Shown: one piece after another, positions 47,250 through 57,827 of the stretch | Layout: each line of letters begins with the position of its first letter | How positions within the stretch are numbered: position 1 is the stretch's first letter | DNA from: Puccinellia tenuiflora | Taxonomy: Eukaryota > Streptophyta > Magnoliopsida > Poales > Poaceae | Length of the DNA: 64,000 nt | Direction of reading: 5' to 3' | Assembly: GCA_012064385.1 (NCBI GenBank) | Contig: QRDG01000473.1 | Span: forward strand, 5,867,222 to 5,931,221 | Made by a program: the position numbers and the translations under genes | The notes under the pieces: model-generated | The model's input: the letters and a program-made list of their open reading frames with translations, nothing else | What the model was told of the DNA's origin: nothing | Database searches by the model: none

Positions 47250-48056
47250 TCAAGATATCGCTTATTGTTTACTGATCGGACGGCCACAGATTAGAGATTA
47301 ATCGCTTATCGGCCGATTAACCGATTTTATCAGTCGCCTATTCATCAGTCAGCTTTTTTGTAAATCTCAGATTCTAGCACTGTAAATATTCTAAAATATG
47401 CTATACAAAGTTACAAACACAATATTGGAGTATTGGACAAAAGTGATACCTTGATCAGCCATCAAGTATCAATCCAAAATTCGAGTTAAACAACTACAGA
47501 TCTACAACTACCACTACAATCTAGTCATATTCTACACACAGCTGCTCCAATGCTTGACCAGAGACAGATAACTAGATAACAGAGGGAGAAAGAAGAAACC
47601 ATACAGTGGAGGCAGAGGAAAGGGTGGTGGGCGGAAAACTGCTGCTGGAGATAGGATGTGCCGGCGGAGGAAAGGGTGCTGGCGGAGAGCTGCTCCGGGA
47701 GGAAGGGGGGCGGCCGTCGTTCTGCTGCCTCCTGGGCCTGCCAACCTGGACGAGCTAGGAGCTGCCCCCCGTACCGGCGCTCTAGCTGCTGGGGAAGAAG
47801 AGGGAGAGGGAGAACCAGACGTCGAGGAGGGGTGACCGGTCTAGCTGCAGCCACCGGTGGCGACCATGGTGGCGGCGGCGGCTGCGTGCATCTGAACTCT
47901 GAAGCTGGCGGCGCGCGGGGCAGGGAACAAACCCTATCGAGCGGGACTGGAAGACTCTGTTTGTGGGATGAGGCTGGAGCGACGGAAAAATTAAGAGGTT
48001 TTGGCATGTGGGGCCTACCCGATTAACCGTTTTTACCACGATAAATCGCAACACAA
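47250..48056. other. GC-rich insert in the uL11 leader intron
   Basis: It separates GCAATGTTCA from CAACACAAGC, which are adjacent in the other copy (GATGTTCACAACACAAGC near 46375), so this is an insertion of about 0.8 kb. Edges carry GATTAATCGCTTATCGG and CCCGATTAACCG, suggesting imperfect inverted ends of a DNA element, but no clean target duplication is visible. Internal open frames (for example 160 codons, minus, 47525-48007) are Pro-rich and unrecognised. Confidence 0.5.
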
Positions 48057-48058
48057 GC

Positions 48059-48106
48059 AACTAAGCAAGTGGTTTTTTTTTTTTTATAAAGAACTAAGCA
48101 AGTGGT
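48059..48106 (-). mobile_element. Minimal retro-insertion: 18 bp with 15-bp target duplication
   Basis: AACTAAGCAAGTGGT occurs at 48059-48073 and 48092-48106 around 12 T plus ATAAAG. Read on the minus strand the insert is CTTTAT plus poly(A), the extreme 3' end of a LINE or SINE. The homologous intron copy near 46390 has only one AACTAAGCAAGTAGT. Confidence 0.8.
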
Positions 48107-49004
48107 ACATGACAAAGTTCTTCTTAGCGATCTAATGCTTCTACAAACCTGTTTAAACCAAACATCTTGGTGCGGTGGTATCTAAGTAAACAAGATTAAT
48201 ACATTCACATTAGACAGTAACTATCCGCAGGTTGTTTTCCAGTCTCTTTAGATATAAGAAAAGAAGGTTGTTTATCTCAAATTGCAAACAAGGTTGAAGC
48301 AGCAAAATGTTTAATCAGGAATTCTTACTGAAGTTATAGGTAATGGACGAGGGAAAATGTTTCTCGACAAGACAAGACCATGGACATTCTCTAGATTCGA
48401 ACATGTAAGCACTGTTCTTACATAGGAGGCATCGTGCAGCAGTCGATGTCTAAACTGTAATAGTATCTATTCACAACACAATTAAGCAGCCAACCAGGTA
48501 CATGACATGACAAAGTTCCTCCTAGCAATCTAATCTAATGTTTCCAAATACTGTTTGAGCGAGGACCTCTTTGCGTGGCGGTATATAAGTAAACAATAAC
48601 TCTGCACTCACATCAGATACCAGCAATCTACAGGCTGTTTTCCAAGCTATTTATCCTAAATTGTAGCGGCAAAATGCTTAACCAGAAGTTCCTACTGAAG
48701 ATACAAAAGTAATGGACAAGGCAAAACTTTTTCTTTGAGATGACCGTGGGACATTCGTTAGCTTTGAACATGCAAGCACACATCTTAGGCATGTGGTTCA
48801 CAGAGAATTCCATTCCAAGCCTGTCGACGGGGAACGCTCTGTGTTCTGAGTATCAGCAATGACTTTTGTTTAGATTTAAATAAACGATCAAATCCACACT
48901 CACTCTGTGGTCTGGATATCAGCAGGAAGGGGCATGAGCTAGAGCTTTAATGTAACCAAGGAGGAGCCAGCCAAAAGCTGAGCTCCAGATTCAGTAACGC
49001 TGAC

Positions 49005-49330
49005 CTGAGGAACCTCCGTTTGTCTGCCGCCACTGCTTCCGGTCGTAACCCGGTTCTCGCGCACGGCAACGGGGAGCACAAGCAAAGGTTGAAGAAGGGT
49101 GGCGGTTGCGCCTGCGCGAGATGAACCCTAGATAGATCGGCGTGCCTTCGTTCCGTGATGCATTCAGCTGTGGATGCAGCGAGGCCTGCCAATGAGGTAA
49201 TGGGCCGTAGATGAGGACGAGGCAATGGCTCACACTGATCCAATCATCTGCCCCATCAATGAAGCCCAAGTTTCCCACGCACCGCAATTTGCAGAGTTGG
49301 TTCGGTCACGCCACACGCCTGCTTCGCTGC
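49005..49330 (-). promoter_or_regulatory. Probable uL11 promoter
   Basis: Site II-type motifs at 49201-49206 (TGGGCC on plus, GGCCCA on minus) and 49263-49268 (TGGGCT on minus), and CTAGGGTT on minus near 49125-49132, the kind seen in plant ribosomal-protein promoters and leaders. No clear TATA box. Confidence 0.4.
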
Positions 49331-50063
49331 TTATCTTGGGATGCTGAGGCGAATAAAAAAGTACAGTAAAGTGGAGCCCTCCCAAACACACCCTAAATTT
49401 AATGTATTTTGTACTATACTTCTATACTTACTTTAGTATTTTTTATCATATTATAGTCTTAATGAGCATTATTTTCTATTTCTTATTTTAACGACATAAC
49501 AATATTGTGTAACATGTCCTTCATCGTACGGACGCAACGTATACAACTGGAAAGTTTGATTTTGCAAAATTAAAGGCTATATCTTGTAATAAGAAAACTT
49601 TTTAAACTATTTTTCATGGTTGCATGAATGAATTATATAGCGTATATTTGTGTATGTGTGTTAGTGTATATATTTTAATATCCATAAATACCTTGATAGA
49701 GATCTCTAAAGAGTACAATGAAATTGATATCTTAGTAGTGGTTCTAGTGTATAATTAGATAATTATAATTGTAGAAAACTCTAGATTATAAATGGAACCG
49801 TTGGGAAAATGTGTCTTGCAAGTTGAGTTATGTACTAAGGTGAGTTTGGTACTAAATTGACAACATGTGCATGCTTTGGTCGTAATGATCCATCATAGGA
49901 AGCTTCGGTGTTGACCAATCACTTACAATGTAGCTAGGGACAATGCCTTTCACTTGGGCTTTTAATGGAAACAACAAAGCCATCCATAAAAGATATGTCC
50001 TTTAATTCACAGGGTGGAGAGGAGGTTATATGCTAGTGCATCCTTTTTTTCTTACGGGACATA
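49331..50063. other. AT-rich intergenic DNA
   Basis: No gene, repeat or transposon end that I can support. Confidence 0.5.
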
Positions 50064-50518
50064 TTTTACAACGAGGTCCTCATCACCACCGTAGACGAGA
50101 CACCACCCACAACACTCGCCGAAACACGGAAAATGTAACGACGTGTCTCCCCAGCTGGCACAAACCACGTGACAGACTACAAGTCTACGTTGGCGTCTCG
50201 CTCACACTTTTTGTTTTTGTTTTTGTGCATCTAGCTGCCGATCGAGCGAGACGGACGGACACGAACCAAAGGCGCAAGACAACAAGGGCACGGGGACCGC
50301 CATACCGTGCACGGGACGTGTGGCCGGCCGCCGGCGCCGTCCGTCCGTCCCCTCCCATGCGCTCACATGGTGATGGCCGCCTGCCGCGAGACGAAGCCAA
50401 ACCCAACCCGTTCCCCTCCACGCAATCACGGCCATAAAACCCAGGCCGGACAACCACCACCACGGCGTCAGCTGCAGCAGTGTGCCAGTGTCCTCCACTA
50501 CCTCGGGCTGCTCCTGCC

Positions 50519-51600
50519 ATGCTGGTCAGGAGCGCCTCCACGCCGGTGCTCGGCGCGCTGCACGCCTCCTCCTCCTCCTGCGCCGGCGCCCACTCCCCGG
50601 CCGTCCACTTCGCCGACTCCTCCCCGACGGTCGTCTACCACCCGCCGGCCATCTCCTGCAGCCTGTCAGCCTGCGCCGGCGGCGGCTCGGACCACCACCG
50701 CTCCCGCGGCCGTGGCGGCGGATTACGCCGCGCGTGCTCGGACGGCAACCTCTCATCCCTGGGCGGCGGTCGCGCGGACGAGCACCACCGGTCCAGACCG
50801 GCGCTCAAGACGATCCAGTCCTTCACGGCCCGCGACGGTTCCAGAGACGAGGAGGACGACGACGATGACGACGCGGAGCAAGAGAGGAGCTTCGGAATGT
50901 TCGGCGCCGGCGGCGGCGGCAGCACGTACACCGCGCAGGAGCACCCGCTGTTCCTGGCCAGGGGCCTCGGCATCGACCGGCTTGGCTCGGGCCTGCTGAG
51001 CGGGATCGACAAAGGCGGAAGCGGCGGCGGCGGGGGTGGCGGCTACCTGGTGGCCTCCGGCGGCGGCGGCGGAGGGGACCGCTCCGGCATCGAGCTCCAC
51101 TACAAGAAGCTCATCGACGAGGACCCCTGCAACGGCCTCTTCCTCAGGAACTACGCCCAGTTCCTCTACTAGGTGAAAGTAGCCACATCGCTCATTTCAT
51201 CCGCCATGGCATGCAGTTCTTTTCAGATCTCACGGAGAAAATGTGCGGCCGTTCTGATTCTGACGGAGCCAATTGCAACTGCAGGTGAAGGGGGACCGGC
51301 GGAGGGCGGAGGAGTACTACTCCTGAGCTATACTGGCCGACCCGGACGACGGCGAGCTGCTGTCCGAGTACGCCAAGCTGGTGTGGGAGGTGCGCCGCGA
51401 CGAGGAGCGCGCGTCCAGCTACTTCGACCGGGCCGCCAGGGCGTCGCCGCACAACAGCCACGTGCTCGCCGCGCAGGCCGCGTTCCTCTGGGACACGGAG
51501 GACGACGACGGCGCCGGGCCCGGAACCTGAAGAGGCGATGAGCTACACCGGGTTCGCCGCCGCAGCCGCTCACCCGTCCATGGTTTCGGCGACGAGGTGA
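50519..51600 (+). pseudogene. Decayed tandem duplicate of the TPR-like gene
   Basis: Nearly identical to the gene at 41139 in both exons. Exon 1 (50519-51172) starts MLVRSASTPVLG, but its last codon before the donor is TAG (51170-51172) where the intact copy has CAG (Gln). The intron is 51173-51284 (112 bases, unlike 126 in the other copy) and its sequence is much more diverged than the exons. Exon 2 has a TGA at 51324-51326 after EEYYS, and an indel near 51515-51525 leads to TGA 51528-51530 in the frame of AFLWDTEDDDGAG. The N-terminal 217 residues remain open and could be made as a TPR-less fragment, so expression is possible, but loss of both TPRs argues for a pseudogene. Upstream G-box retained. 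Confidence 0.9.
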
Positions 51601-52940
51601 TCCGCGCCTATGAAGCTGACATTGATAGGATGAGCTCGTGTTCTTCTTGGTTCCGTACTAGACTCCCAATAATTGGAGCAACTCCTCATCATGGCCTAGT
51701 CCATGGATTCGGCGACGAGCTGGAGTCCTGAATCTTTGCTGCTGCCTCGCTGAAGCCGACATTGATAGGAGCTCCTGTTCTTCTTGGTTCACTACTGGAT
51801 TAGAGTAGATCCCCAATAATTGTAGCAAAAGCTCATCGTGGCCTAGTCCAGCCTCTGTTGTACTGCTTGTTTTGAACAAGATTCCTGTCATTTCGAGTAT
51901 TGCATTTCATTCAGAGTCACATTGCACAATGATCCGGTAAGCTCCTTCAACCGGCTCGAGTGCAGATTCAGAGCACTGTTCTGCGTCGATTGGAAATGAA
52001 CTACAACTTCAACTTATGTCAAGTGAAGAATCTTCCCAACCAAATTATACCTTGTTGATCTCAATATTGAACATATCGCCACTACAAGTTCATGTGAGTT
52101 ATGGGTCCTGACTCCTGCGCTAATGTGTCCCGTCACCGATCCGTGGGTGGAGATGAGCATTATCACAGAGAAGAAACTTCAAGCCTACGATAGTCAAAAC
52201 AGAATTTAGTACAACAATGTCTGCTTCTGAAGCAAACATCCTCACATGGGAGTATGGGACGCACTGAAGTTGCCATTTCCTGTTAGATAACAAATTCAGT
52301 GCTAAGCAATCTGTTCCTACATGGCGACTGCACGAGCTCACGGCGAGTGATATTTTTATCCGACATGGGTGGCTTAGAGATCTTCGCTTAGTTCCTCCGT
52401 AGTCATAGGCGTTTTGATTCTTGTTTTTGCGCCTGTGTGCTTCATATGTATTTTCTTTTTTTTGACTCTTTGGCTGTGTGCATCTTGTTATGCAGAGGCC
52501 GGGTATAGGCATACATTGTATCGTTGATACATTGAAATGAAATTTCCTTTATAAAAAAAAAGCAATCTGTTCTAAAACACATAGGCTGAAACTTATTACT
52601 AGCCAACCATCCCCGAATGGCTGCATCTGAAGAAAAGTGCCACATAAAAAATGATCACGAAAAAAGGGGGTATGATTTGCAAGTATATATCCTTTAAAAG
52701 CAGCCTGATACCCTAATTGCTCCCGATTTTCAGATAAAACTAGATAGTTGCAGATCAAAGCACCACAACTACGCTCGAGACTAGTCCGTCAGAGATCCTT
52801 AACGATTTCAACCCCTTTATTTATTCTAAGCATATATCATTGCAAGGGCCTGAACTGCATCTTTGCTGAAGTACTGAATCTTTGCTGCTGTCTCTCTGAA
52901 GTTGACGGTGACAGGAGCTCCTGTTCTTCTTGGTTCAGTA
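51601..52940. repeat. Second set of TPR/uL11 3'-end modules
   Basis: Continues the duplication: TPR 3' flank (51601-52110), uL11 3' UTR-like text (52110-52830, ending GATCCTTAACGATTTC near 52795), then the start of another module (about 52879), truncated at 52938 by the Gypsy LTR. Compared with the 42-45-kb set it lacks the hAT insertion and has a LINE tail instead. Confidence 0.8.
52317..52559 (+). mobile_element. 5'-truncated LINE insertion, 243 bp
   Basis: Flanked by the 13-bp duplication AAGCAATCTGTTC (52304-52316 and 52560-52572). It ends with CCTTTATA plus poly(A) preceded by GAGGCCGGGTATAGG, a 3' tail typical of grass LINEs. The homologous site near 44227 is empty. Confidence 0.88.
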
Positions 52941-53723
52941 TGTTCATGGTGTAATTTGGCTAGTAGTGTTTATGGCCAGCCAAATTTATTTATTTATTGG
53001 TCAAGCTAATCAGTTGATATACTGCTTCAGTATTGCAACAGGTATTTTGCATGGACCAGCAGCAACCTAGGACATGTCCTCGGCAGATTCTGGTTTACGT
53101 CGAGCTAATGCGCTGATGCCTAGGACAAGTGCAAGCCTGTCTCAGATGCCAAACCGAATCAGGTTTTCAAAGGCTATCACGTAAACAAACGTACAAGGAA
53201 AAGCACTTATGCATGGTGATACACGAGGCGTATCAGATCTCCATTAGTTGGTATGATTAGCATCATGGCCGAATATTATATTCTTTCCATTGTAGGATAA
53301 AGAATATTTGTACATGACATGTATAGAATCTGAAGGTGCTAGTACAAACTATAAACAACCGAATCATAAAGGATATGTCCTATTCGGTTTCAGCTCTAGA
53401 GTTTTATTCGTATACGGCAAGTCCAGCGTGCCTTAAATAGCAAGGCCACGGCCGATTGAGAGGTACCAATCGACATTCATCAAAAAACCAATCTACTTTC
53501 ACGTACCTTTTTATCGTATCCTTTTTTATTTATCGTTTCTTCTCTTGCCGAGCTCTACCATCTAGGGTTCGGTGATCTTTGCCGTTTTGCGCTGAAAAGC
53601 GGTCGTGTCTCCTACACGAAAGCGAGGCGATCTTTGTTGCTTTGCTCGGAAAGCAATCGTTTCGTCGTCACGAAAGTTCGACAATTATCGTGGTGTCGCG
53701 CGGCAATTTTGCGTGGCAACACA
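52941..53723 (+). repeat. 5' LTR of a Gypsy element leaving the window
   Basis: About 783 bp. The start at TGTTCATGGTG is placed where homology to the repeated module stops (near 52938); the end ...GGCAACACA lies two bases before the primer site. The 3' LTR lies outside the window, so the start is approximate and no target duplication can be checked. Confidence 0.65.
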
Positions 53724-53725
53724 AT

Positions 53726-53743
53726 TGGCGACTCCGCTGGGGA
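53726..53743 (+). other. Primer-binding site of the Gypsy element
   Basis: TGGCGACTCCGCTGGGGA, a standard Gypsy-type primer site in plants, located between the LTR and the gag start. Confidence 0.85.
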
Positions 53744-53766
53744 CGAAGAACAAGAACATACACACC

Positions 53767-54829
53767 ATGAGCAGCGAAGCCAAGATCGGCAGCAAGGCCG
53801 ATCCGAAGAATATCATCGCCGTCACACTCGACGATCTGTCGGAAGAAGATCGGCGCGAGTTTGAACAAGAGCTTGAGAAAGAGATGGCTGAGCGACAAAG
53901 ACTGATGTTGATTGAATACCAGAAGACAAGGAACAACGTCGTCAAGAAGGTAGCCGCGCTGAGTCGCTCCGATCTGCTCGGCGCTGAGGTAAAAAAGCCA
54001 ACAGAAAAAATTGCTCATTTAATTGATATGTCCGTAGCTAGGAAATATGATTTTGATATGACAAATATGGCACACACAATTACTCAAGCTTTAGATAATA
54101 CATTTGAAGAATTTAAGGAGCAGCTTGAAACTAGTCTATCTCATCATGTTCGTTCGTCAGTGCTGCAGACCAAAGATGAATATTCTGAAGAAAAGCTGAT
54201 GCCGTTGGAGAATAGTGTATCCATTAATTTGCCTAGTAATATTCATATACCTGGTGCATCGGCTAGTGTTGTGCAGCCTCACGTTTCTCTAAATAATAGT
54301 CAATGCGGCCGGAACTACATCAGCAGTTCGGCTAATAATTTTCTCCGTAGTGTTGCTTCTCCTATTATTCCAACTTCGGTTCCACAAAATTACAGTAGCC
54401 ATAACCGAAGTGTCGGTTTTAATTCTAATGTGCAGCAGCCTAGTTATCAGACAGTAGCATACAATACATCATCAATGCTGCCTGTCAGTACCGGCGTTCC
54501 GTACGGGCCGGTACCCGATCAGTATTTTAGTGGGTCTCTGTTGCAGACGTCACATGCTCAAATTTCTCCACCGGAGTGTCCACCGCGTGCTTGCGTTTCA
54601 TCTGCTCCACAAACCAATTCTCTACAACACAATGATAGTTTCCAAGATAAGCTTGCTAGTATACTTAGAATCTAAGCGTAGATCATGTGAGTATAAAAAA
54701 CCGCACCCTGATTACTTTGACTTGATGCCATATCCTCGTGGTTTTAGAATTCCAGATTTTTTTAAATTTATTGGGGAAGATGGTAGAACTACTTTTGAGC
54801 ACATAGGACAATTTTTAGCACAATGCAGT
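53767..54829 (+). pseudogene. Gypsy gag, N-terminal part
   Basis: Starts MSSEAKIGSKADP at 53767, after the primer site. A charged helical segment (LSEEDRREFEQELEKEMAER) is followed by a long Ser/Asn/Gln-rich stretch. The frame ends at TAA 54673-54675; the family sequence resumes one frame over at YKKPHPDYFDLMPYPRG and EDGRTTFEHIGQFLAQC, so a one-base indel near 54650-54680 breaks gag. At 54829 the reading is split by the nested element (target duplication GCAGT at 54825-54829) and resumes at 62235. An alternative upstream in-frame ATG (53605) lies in the LTR and is not used. Confidence 0.85.
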
Positions 54830-55387
54830 TGTCGTGGTGGGTAGCACGGCATATCCATCAAAGACGGAAAAGAGTGTGGGGCAGGCGACGATCGGATGCT
54901 CGCGCGGGATTGGGCAACAAACATGCAAACACACGCTAGTTACCCAGGTTCGGGGCCCTCCTTGCGGAGGTAACACCCCTACGTCCTGCTCTTCTTGTTC
55001 TTCTTGATTGATCACAAATCGGGCTACAAGGTTTGCTCCTGGAGCTGTATGGCGGTGGTGCCGGCTTGAGCTGTCAAGCCGGCTGGAGGTGGAAGACGAT
55101 GATCTACGTATCTCTGTGTGTCTCTATTCGCTTGCCTCCCTGGATCTCACCTGCCTCGCGCAGGAGGCCCATGCACGCCTTATATAGGCAGCATCTAGGG
55201 TTTTGGGTTACAAGGAAGATTACATGTTTGCAAGTCTATCTCTGGTGATCCAACCCTAGGGCTCCCTCCTCTATGGGAAGCCAGCCTGCTGCCCTGCTTT
55301 ATATAGGCAGCGGGCTGGTGACCTAGGAAGCCTGGTGGAGGTTGTCTTTCGCTGTCTTCGGGGTATCCGGGTATGATATCCCCGACA
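54830..55387 (-). repeat. LTR1 (558 bp) of the nested element
   Basis: Minus-strand TGTCGGGGATATC...CCACGACA. It is about 22 bp longer than LTR2-4 (an extra CCCTGGATCTCACCTGCCTC near 55137-55160) and the most diverged of the full copies. It contains two TATA-type boxes, each inside GCTGCCTATATAA on the minus strand (about 55180-55192 and 55299-55311). Confidence 0.88.
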
Positions 55388-56021
55388 CTAGCCCCCGAGC
55401 TCGTGGAGGCTTTGCTGCTTGCTGGGAAGGCTTCACGAGCTTCCCCTTGTCTTGCTTGTTGTGGATGAAATGCTGAAGTCGGAGCTGGAGCCGGCTGAAA
55501 CTGGAGTCCACAGCCGGCTGAAGTCTGCTGCCGGATGGAGTCTGCAGCCGGACGAAGGCTGCAGCCGGACGAAGTTGAAGTCTGCAGCCGGACGGAGTCT
55601 GCAGCCGGACGAAGTTGAAGTCTGCAGCCGGACGAAGTCTGCAGCCGGACGAAGTTGAAGTCTGCAGCCGGACGGAGTCTGCAGCCGGACGAAGTTGAAG
55701 TCTGCAGCCGGACGAAGTTGAAGTCTGCAGCCGGACGAAGGCTGCAGCCGGACGGAGTCTGCAGCCGGACGAAGTTGAAGTCTGCAGCCGGACGGAGTCT
55801 GCAGCCGGACGAAGTTGAAGTCTGCAGCCGGACGAAGGCTGCAGCCGGATGGAGTTGAAGTCTGCAGCCGGACGGAGTCTGCAGCCGGACGAAGGCTGCA
55901 GCCGGACGGAGTCTGCAGCCTGCAGACCGAGGAGGGCGATGACGATGTCGAGCCCCCGAGTTTCGCGAGGAGGGCGATGGCGGAGTCGAGCCCCCGAGTT
56001 GGCCCCACGGTGGGCGCCAAA
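55388..56021 (-). repeat. Internal segment 1 with 17/23-bp minisatellite
   Basis: Polypurine tract near 55388-55406 (left), minisatellite about 55509-55922 and primer-type site at 55998-56021 (right). The minisatellite unit is GAAGTCTGCAGCCGGAC (17 bp) or GAAGTTGAAGTCTGCAGCCG plus GAC (23 bp), each with a PstI site. It has no stop codons in several frames, which creates long meaningless Ser/Cys/Arg-rich frames. Confidence 0.88.
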
Positions 56022-56557
56022 TGTCGTGGTGGGTAGCACGGCATATCCATCAAAGACGGAAAAGAGTGTGGGGCAGGCGACGATCGGATGCTCGCGCGGG
56101 ATTGGGCAACAAACATGCAAACACACGCTAGTTACCCAGGTTCGGGGCCCTCCTTGTGGAGGTAACACCCCTACGTCCTGCTCTTCTTGTTCTTATTGAT
56201 TGATCACAAATCGGGCTACAAGGTTTGCTCCTGGAGCTGTATGGCGGTGGTGCTGGCTTGAGCTGTCAAGCCGGCTGGAGGTGGAAGACGATGATCCACC
56301 TATCTCTGTGTGTCTCTTCGCTTGCCTCGCGCAGGAGGCCCCTGCATGCCTTATATAGGCAGCGGCTAGGGTTTTGGGTTACAGGGAGATTACATGTTTG
56401 CAAGTCTATCTCTGGTGATCCAACCCTAGGGCTCCCTCCTCTATGGGAAGCCAGCCTGCTGCCCTGCTTTATATAGGCAGCGGGCTGGTGACCTAGGAAG
56501 CCTGGTGGAGGTTGTCTTTCGCTGTCTTCGGGGTATCCGGGTATGATATCCCCGATA
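56022..56557 (-). repeat. LTR2 (536 bp)
   Basis: Same as LTR1 without the extra segment. Its 56557 end reads CCCCGATA instead of CCCCGACA, a point change in the terminal inverted motif. Over 98 % like LTR3 and LTR4 by eye. Confidence 0.88.
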
Positions 56558-57291
56558 CTAGCCCCCGAGCTCGTGGAGGCTTTGCTGCTTGCTGGGAAGG
56601 CTTCACGAGCTTCCCCTTGTCTTGCTTGTTGTGGATGAAATGCTGAAGTCGGAGCTGGACCCGTCTGAAACTGGAGTCCGCAGCCGGCTGAAGTCTGCTG
56701 CCAGATGGAGTCTGCAGCCGGACGGAGTCTGCAGCCGGACGAAGTCCGCAGCCGGACGAAGTCTGCAGCCGGACGAAGGCTGCAGCCGGACGAAGTCTGC
56801 AGCCGGACGAAGTCTGCAGCCGGACGAAGTTGAAGTCTGCAGCCGGACGGAGTCTGCAGCCGGACGAAGTTGAAGTCTGCAGCCGGACGAAGTTGAAGTC
56901 TGCAGCCGGACGAAGTCTGCAGCCGGACGAAGGCTGCAGCCGGACGGAGTCTGCAGCCGGACGAAGTTGAAGTCTGCAGCCGGACGAAGGCTGCAGCCGG
57001 ACGGAGTTGAAGTCTGCAGCCGGACGGAGTCTGCAGTCGGACGAAGGCTACAGCCGGACGGAGTCTGCAGCCGGACGAAGTTGAAGTCTGCAGCCGGACG
57101 AAGTTGAAGTCTGCAGCCGGACGAAGTCTGCAGCCGGACGGAGTCTGCAGCCTGCAGACCGAGGAGGGCGATGACGATGTCGAGCCCCCGAGTTTCGCGG
57201 AGAGGGCGATGGCGAGGTCGAGCCCCCGAGTTTCGCGAGGAGGGCGATGGCGGAGTCGAGCCCCCGAGTTGGCCCCACGGTGGGCGCCAAA
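56558..57291 (-). repeat. Internal segment 2 with minisatellite
   Basis: 734 bp: polypurine tract, minisatellite about 56711-57150, a duplicated GAGCCCCCGAGTTTCGCG block not doubled in segment 1, and primer-type site at 57271-57291. Confidence 0.88.
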
Positions 57292-57827
57292 TGTCGTGGT
57301 GGGTAGCACGGCATATCCATCAAAGACGGAAAAGAGTGTGGGGCAGGCGACGATCGGATGCTCGCGCGGGATTGGGCAACAAACATGCAAACACACGCTA
57401 GTTACCCAGGTTCGGGGCCCTCCTTGTGGAGGTAACACCCCTACGTCCTGCTCTTCTTGTTCTTATTGATTGATCACAAATCGGGCTACAAGGTTTGCTC
57501 CTGGAGCTGTATGGCGGTGGTGCCGGCTTGAGCTGTCAAGCCGGCTGGAGGTGGAAGACGATGATCTACCTATCTCTGTGTGTCTCTTCGCTTGCCTCGC
57601 GCAGGAGGCCCCTGCATGCCTTATATAGGCAGTGGCTAGGGTTTTGGGTTACAGGGAGATTACATGTTTGCAAGTCTATCTCTGGTGATCCAACCCTAGG
57701 GCTCCCTCCTCTATGGGAAGCCAGCCTGCTGCCCTGCTTTATATAGGCAGCGGGCTGGTGACCTAGGAAGCCTGGTGGAGGTTGTCTTTCGCTGTCTTCG
57801 GGGTATCCGGATATGATATCCCCGACA
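57292..57827 (-). repeat. LTR3 (536 bp)
   Basis: Intact TGTCG...CGACA ends and both TATA-type boxes. Confidence 0.88.

Larger units (their letters stand above)
46370..48810. repeat. Diverged direct duplication inside the uL11 leader intron
   Basis: 46370-46930 and about 48050-48810 share AACACAAGCAACTAAGCAAG, TCTAATGCTTCTACAAACC, GTATATAAGTAAACAATAAC and CGGCAAAATG blocks in the same order with indels. Each copy itself seems to contain two related sub-blocks (for example TTCTTACTGAAG occurs twice around 48320-48690). No coding content. Confidence 0.75.
45757..49140 (-). other. Inferred leader and 3.2-kb 5' UTR intron of uL11
   Basis: A minus-strand donor TTCCTCAG|GTCAGC at 49005/49004 and an acceptor TTTACTGCAG|ATCTG at 45775/45774 would place an 18-base leader exon before the ATG and a first leader exon near 49140-49005. 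The predicted intron (45775-49004) holds the 46370/48060 duplication and a GC-rich insert. Support is positional and motif-based only; transcript data would decide. Confidence 0.4.

Noticed and set aside
47525..48007. 160-codon Pro-rich minus-strand frame in the uL11 leader intron
   Set aside because: It sits in a probable transposon insert; no family resemblance or conserved start.
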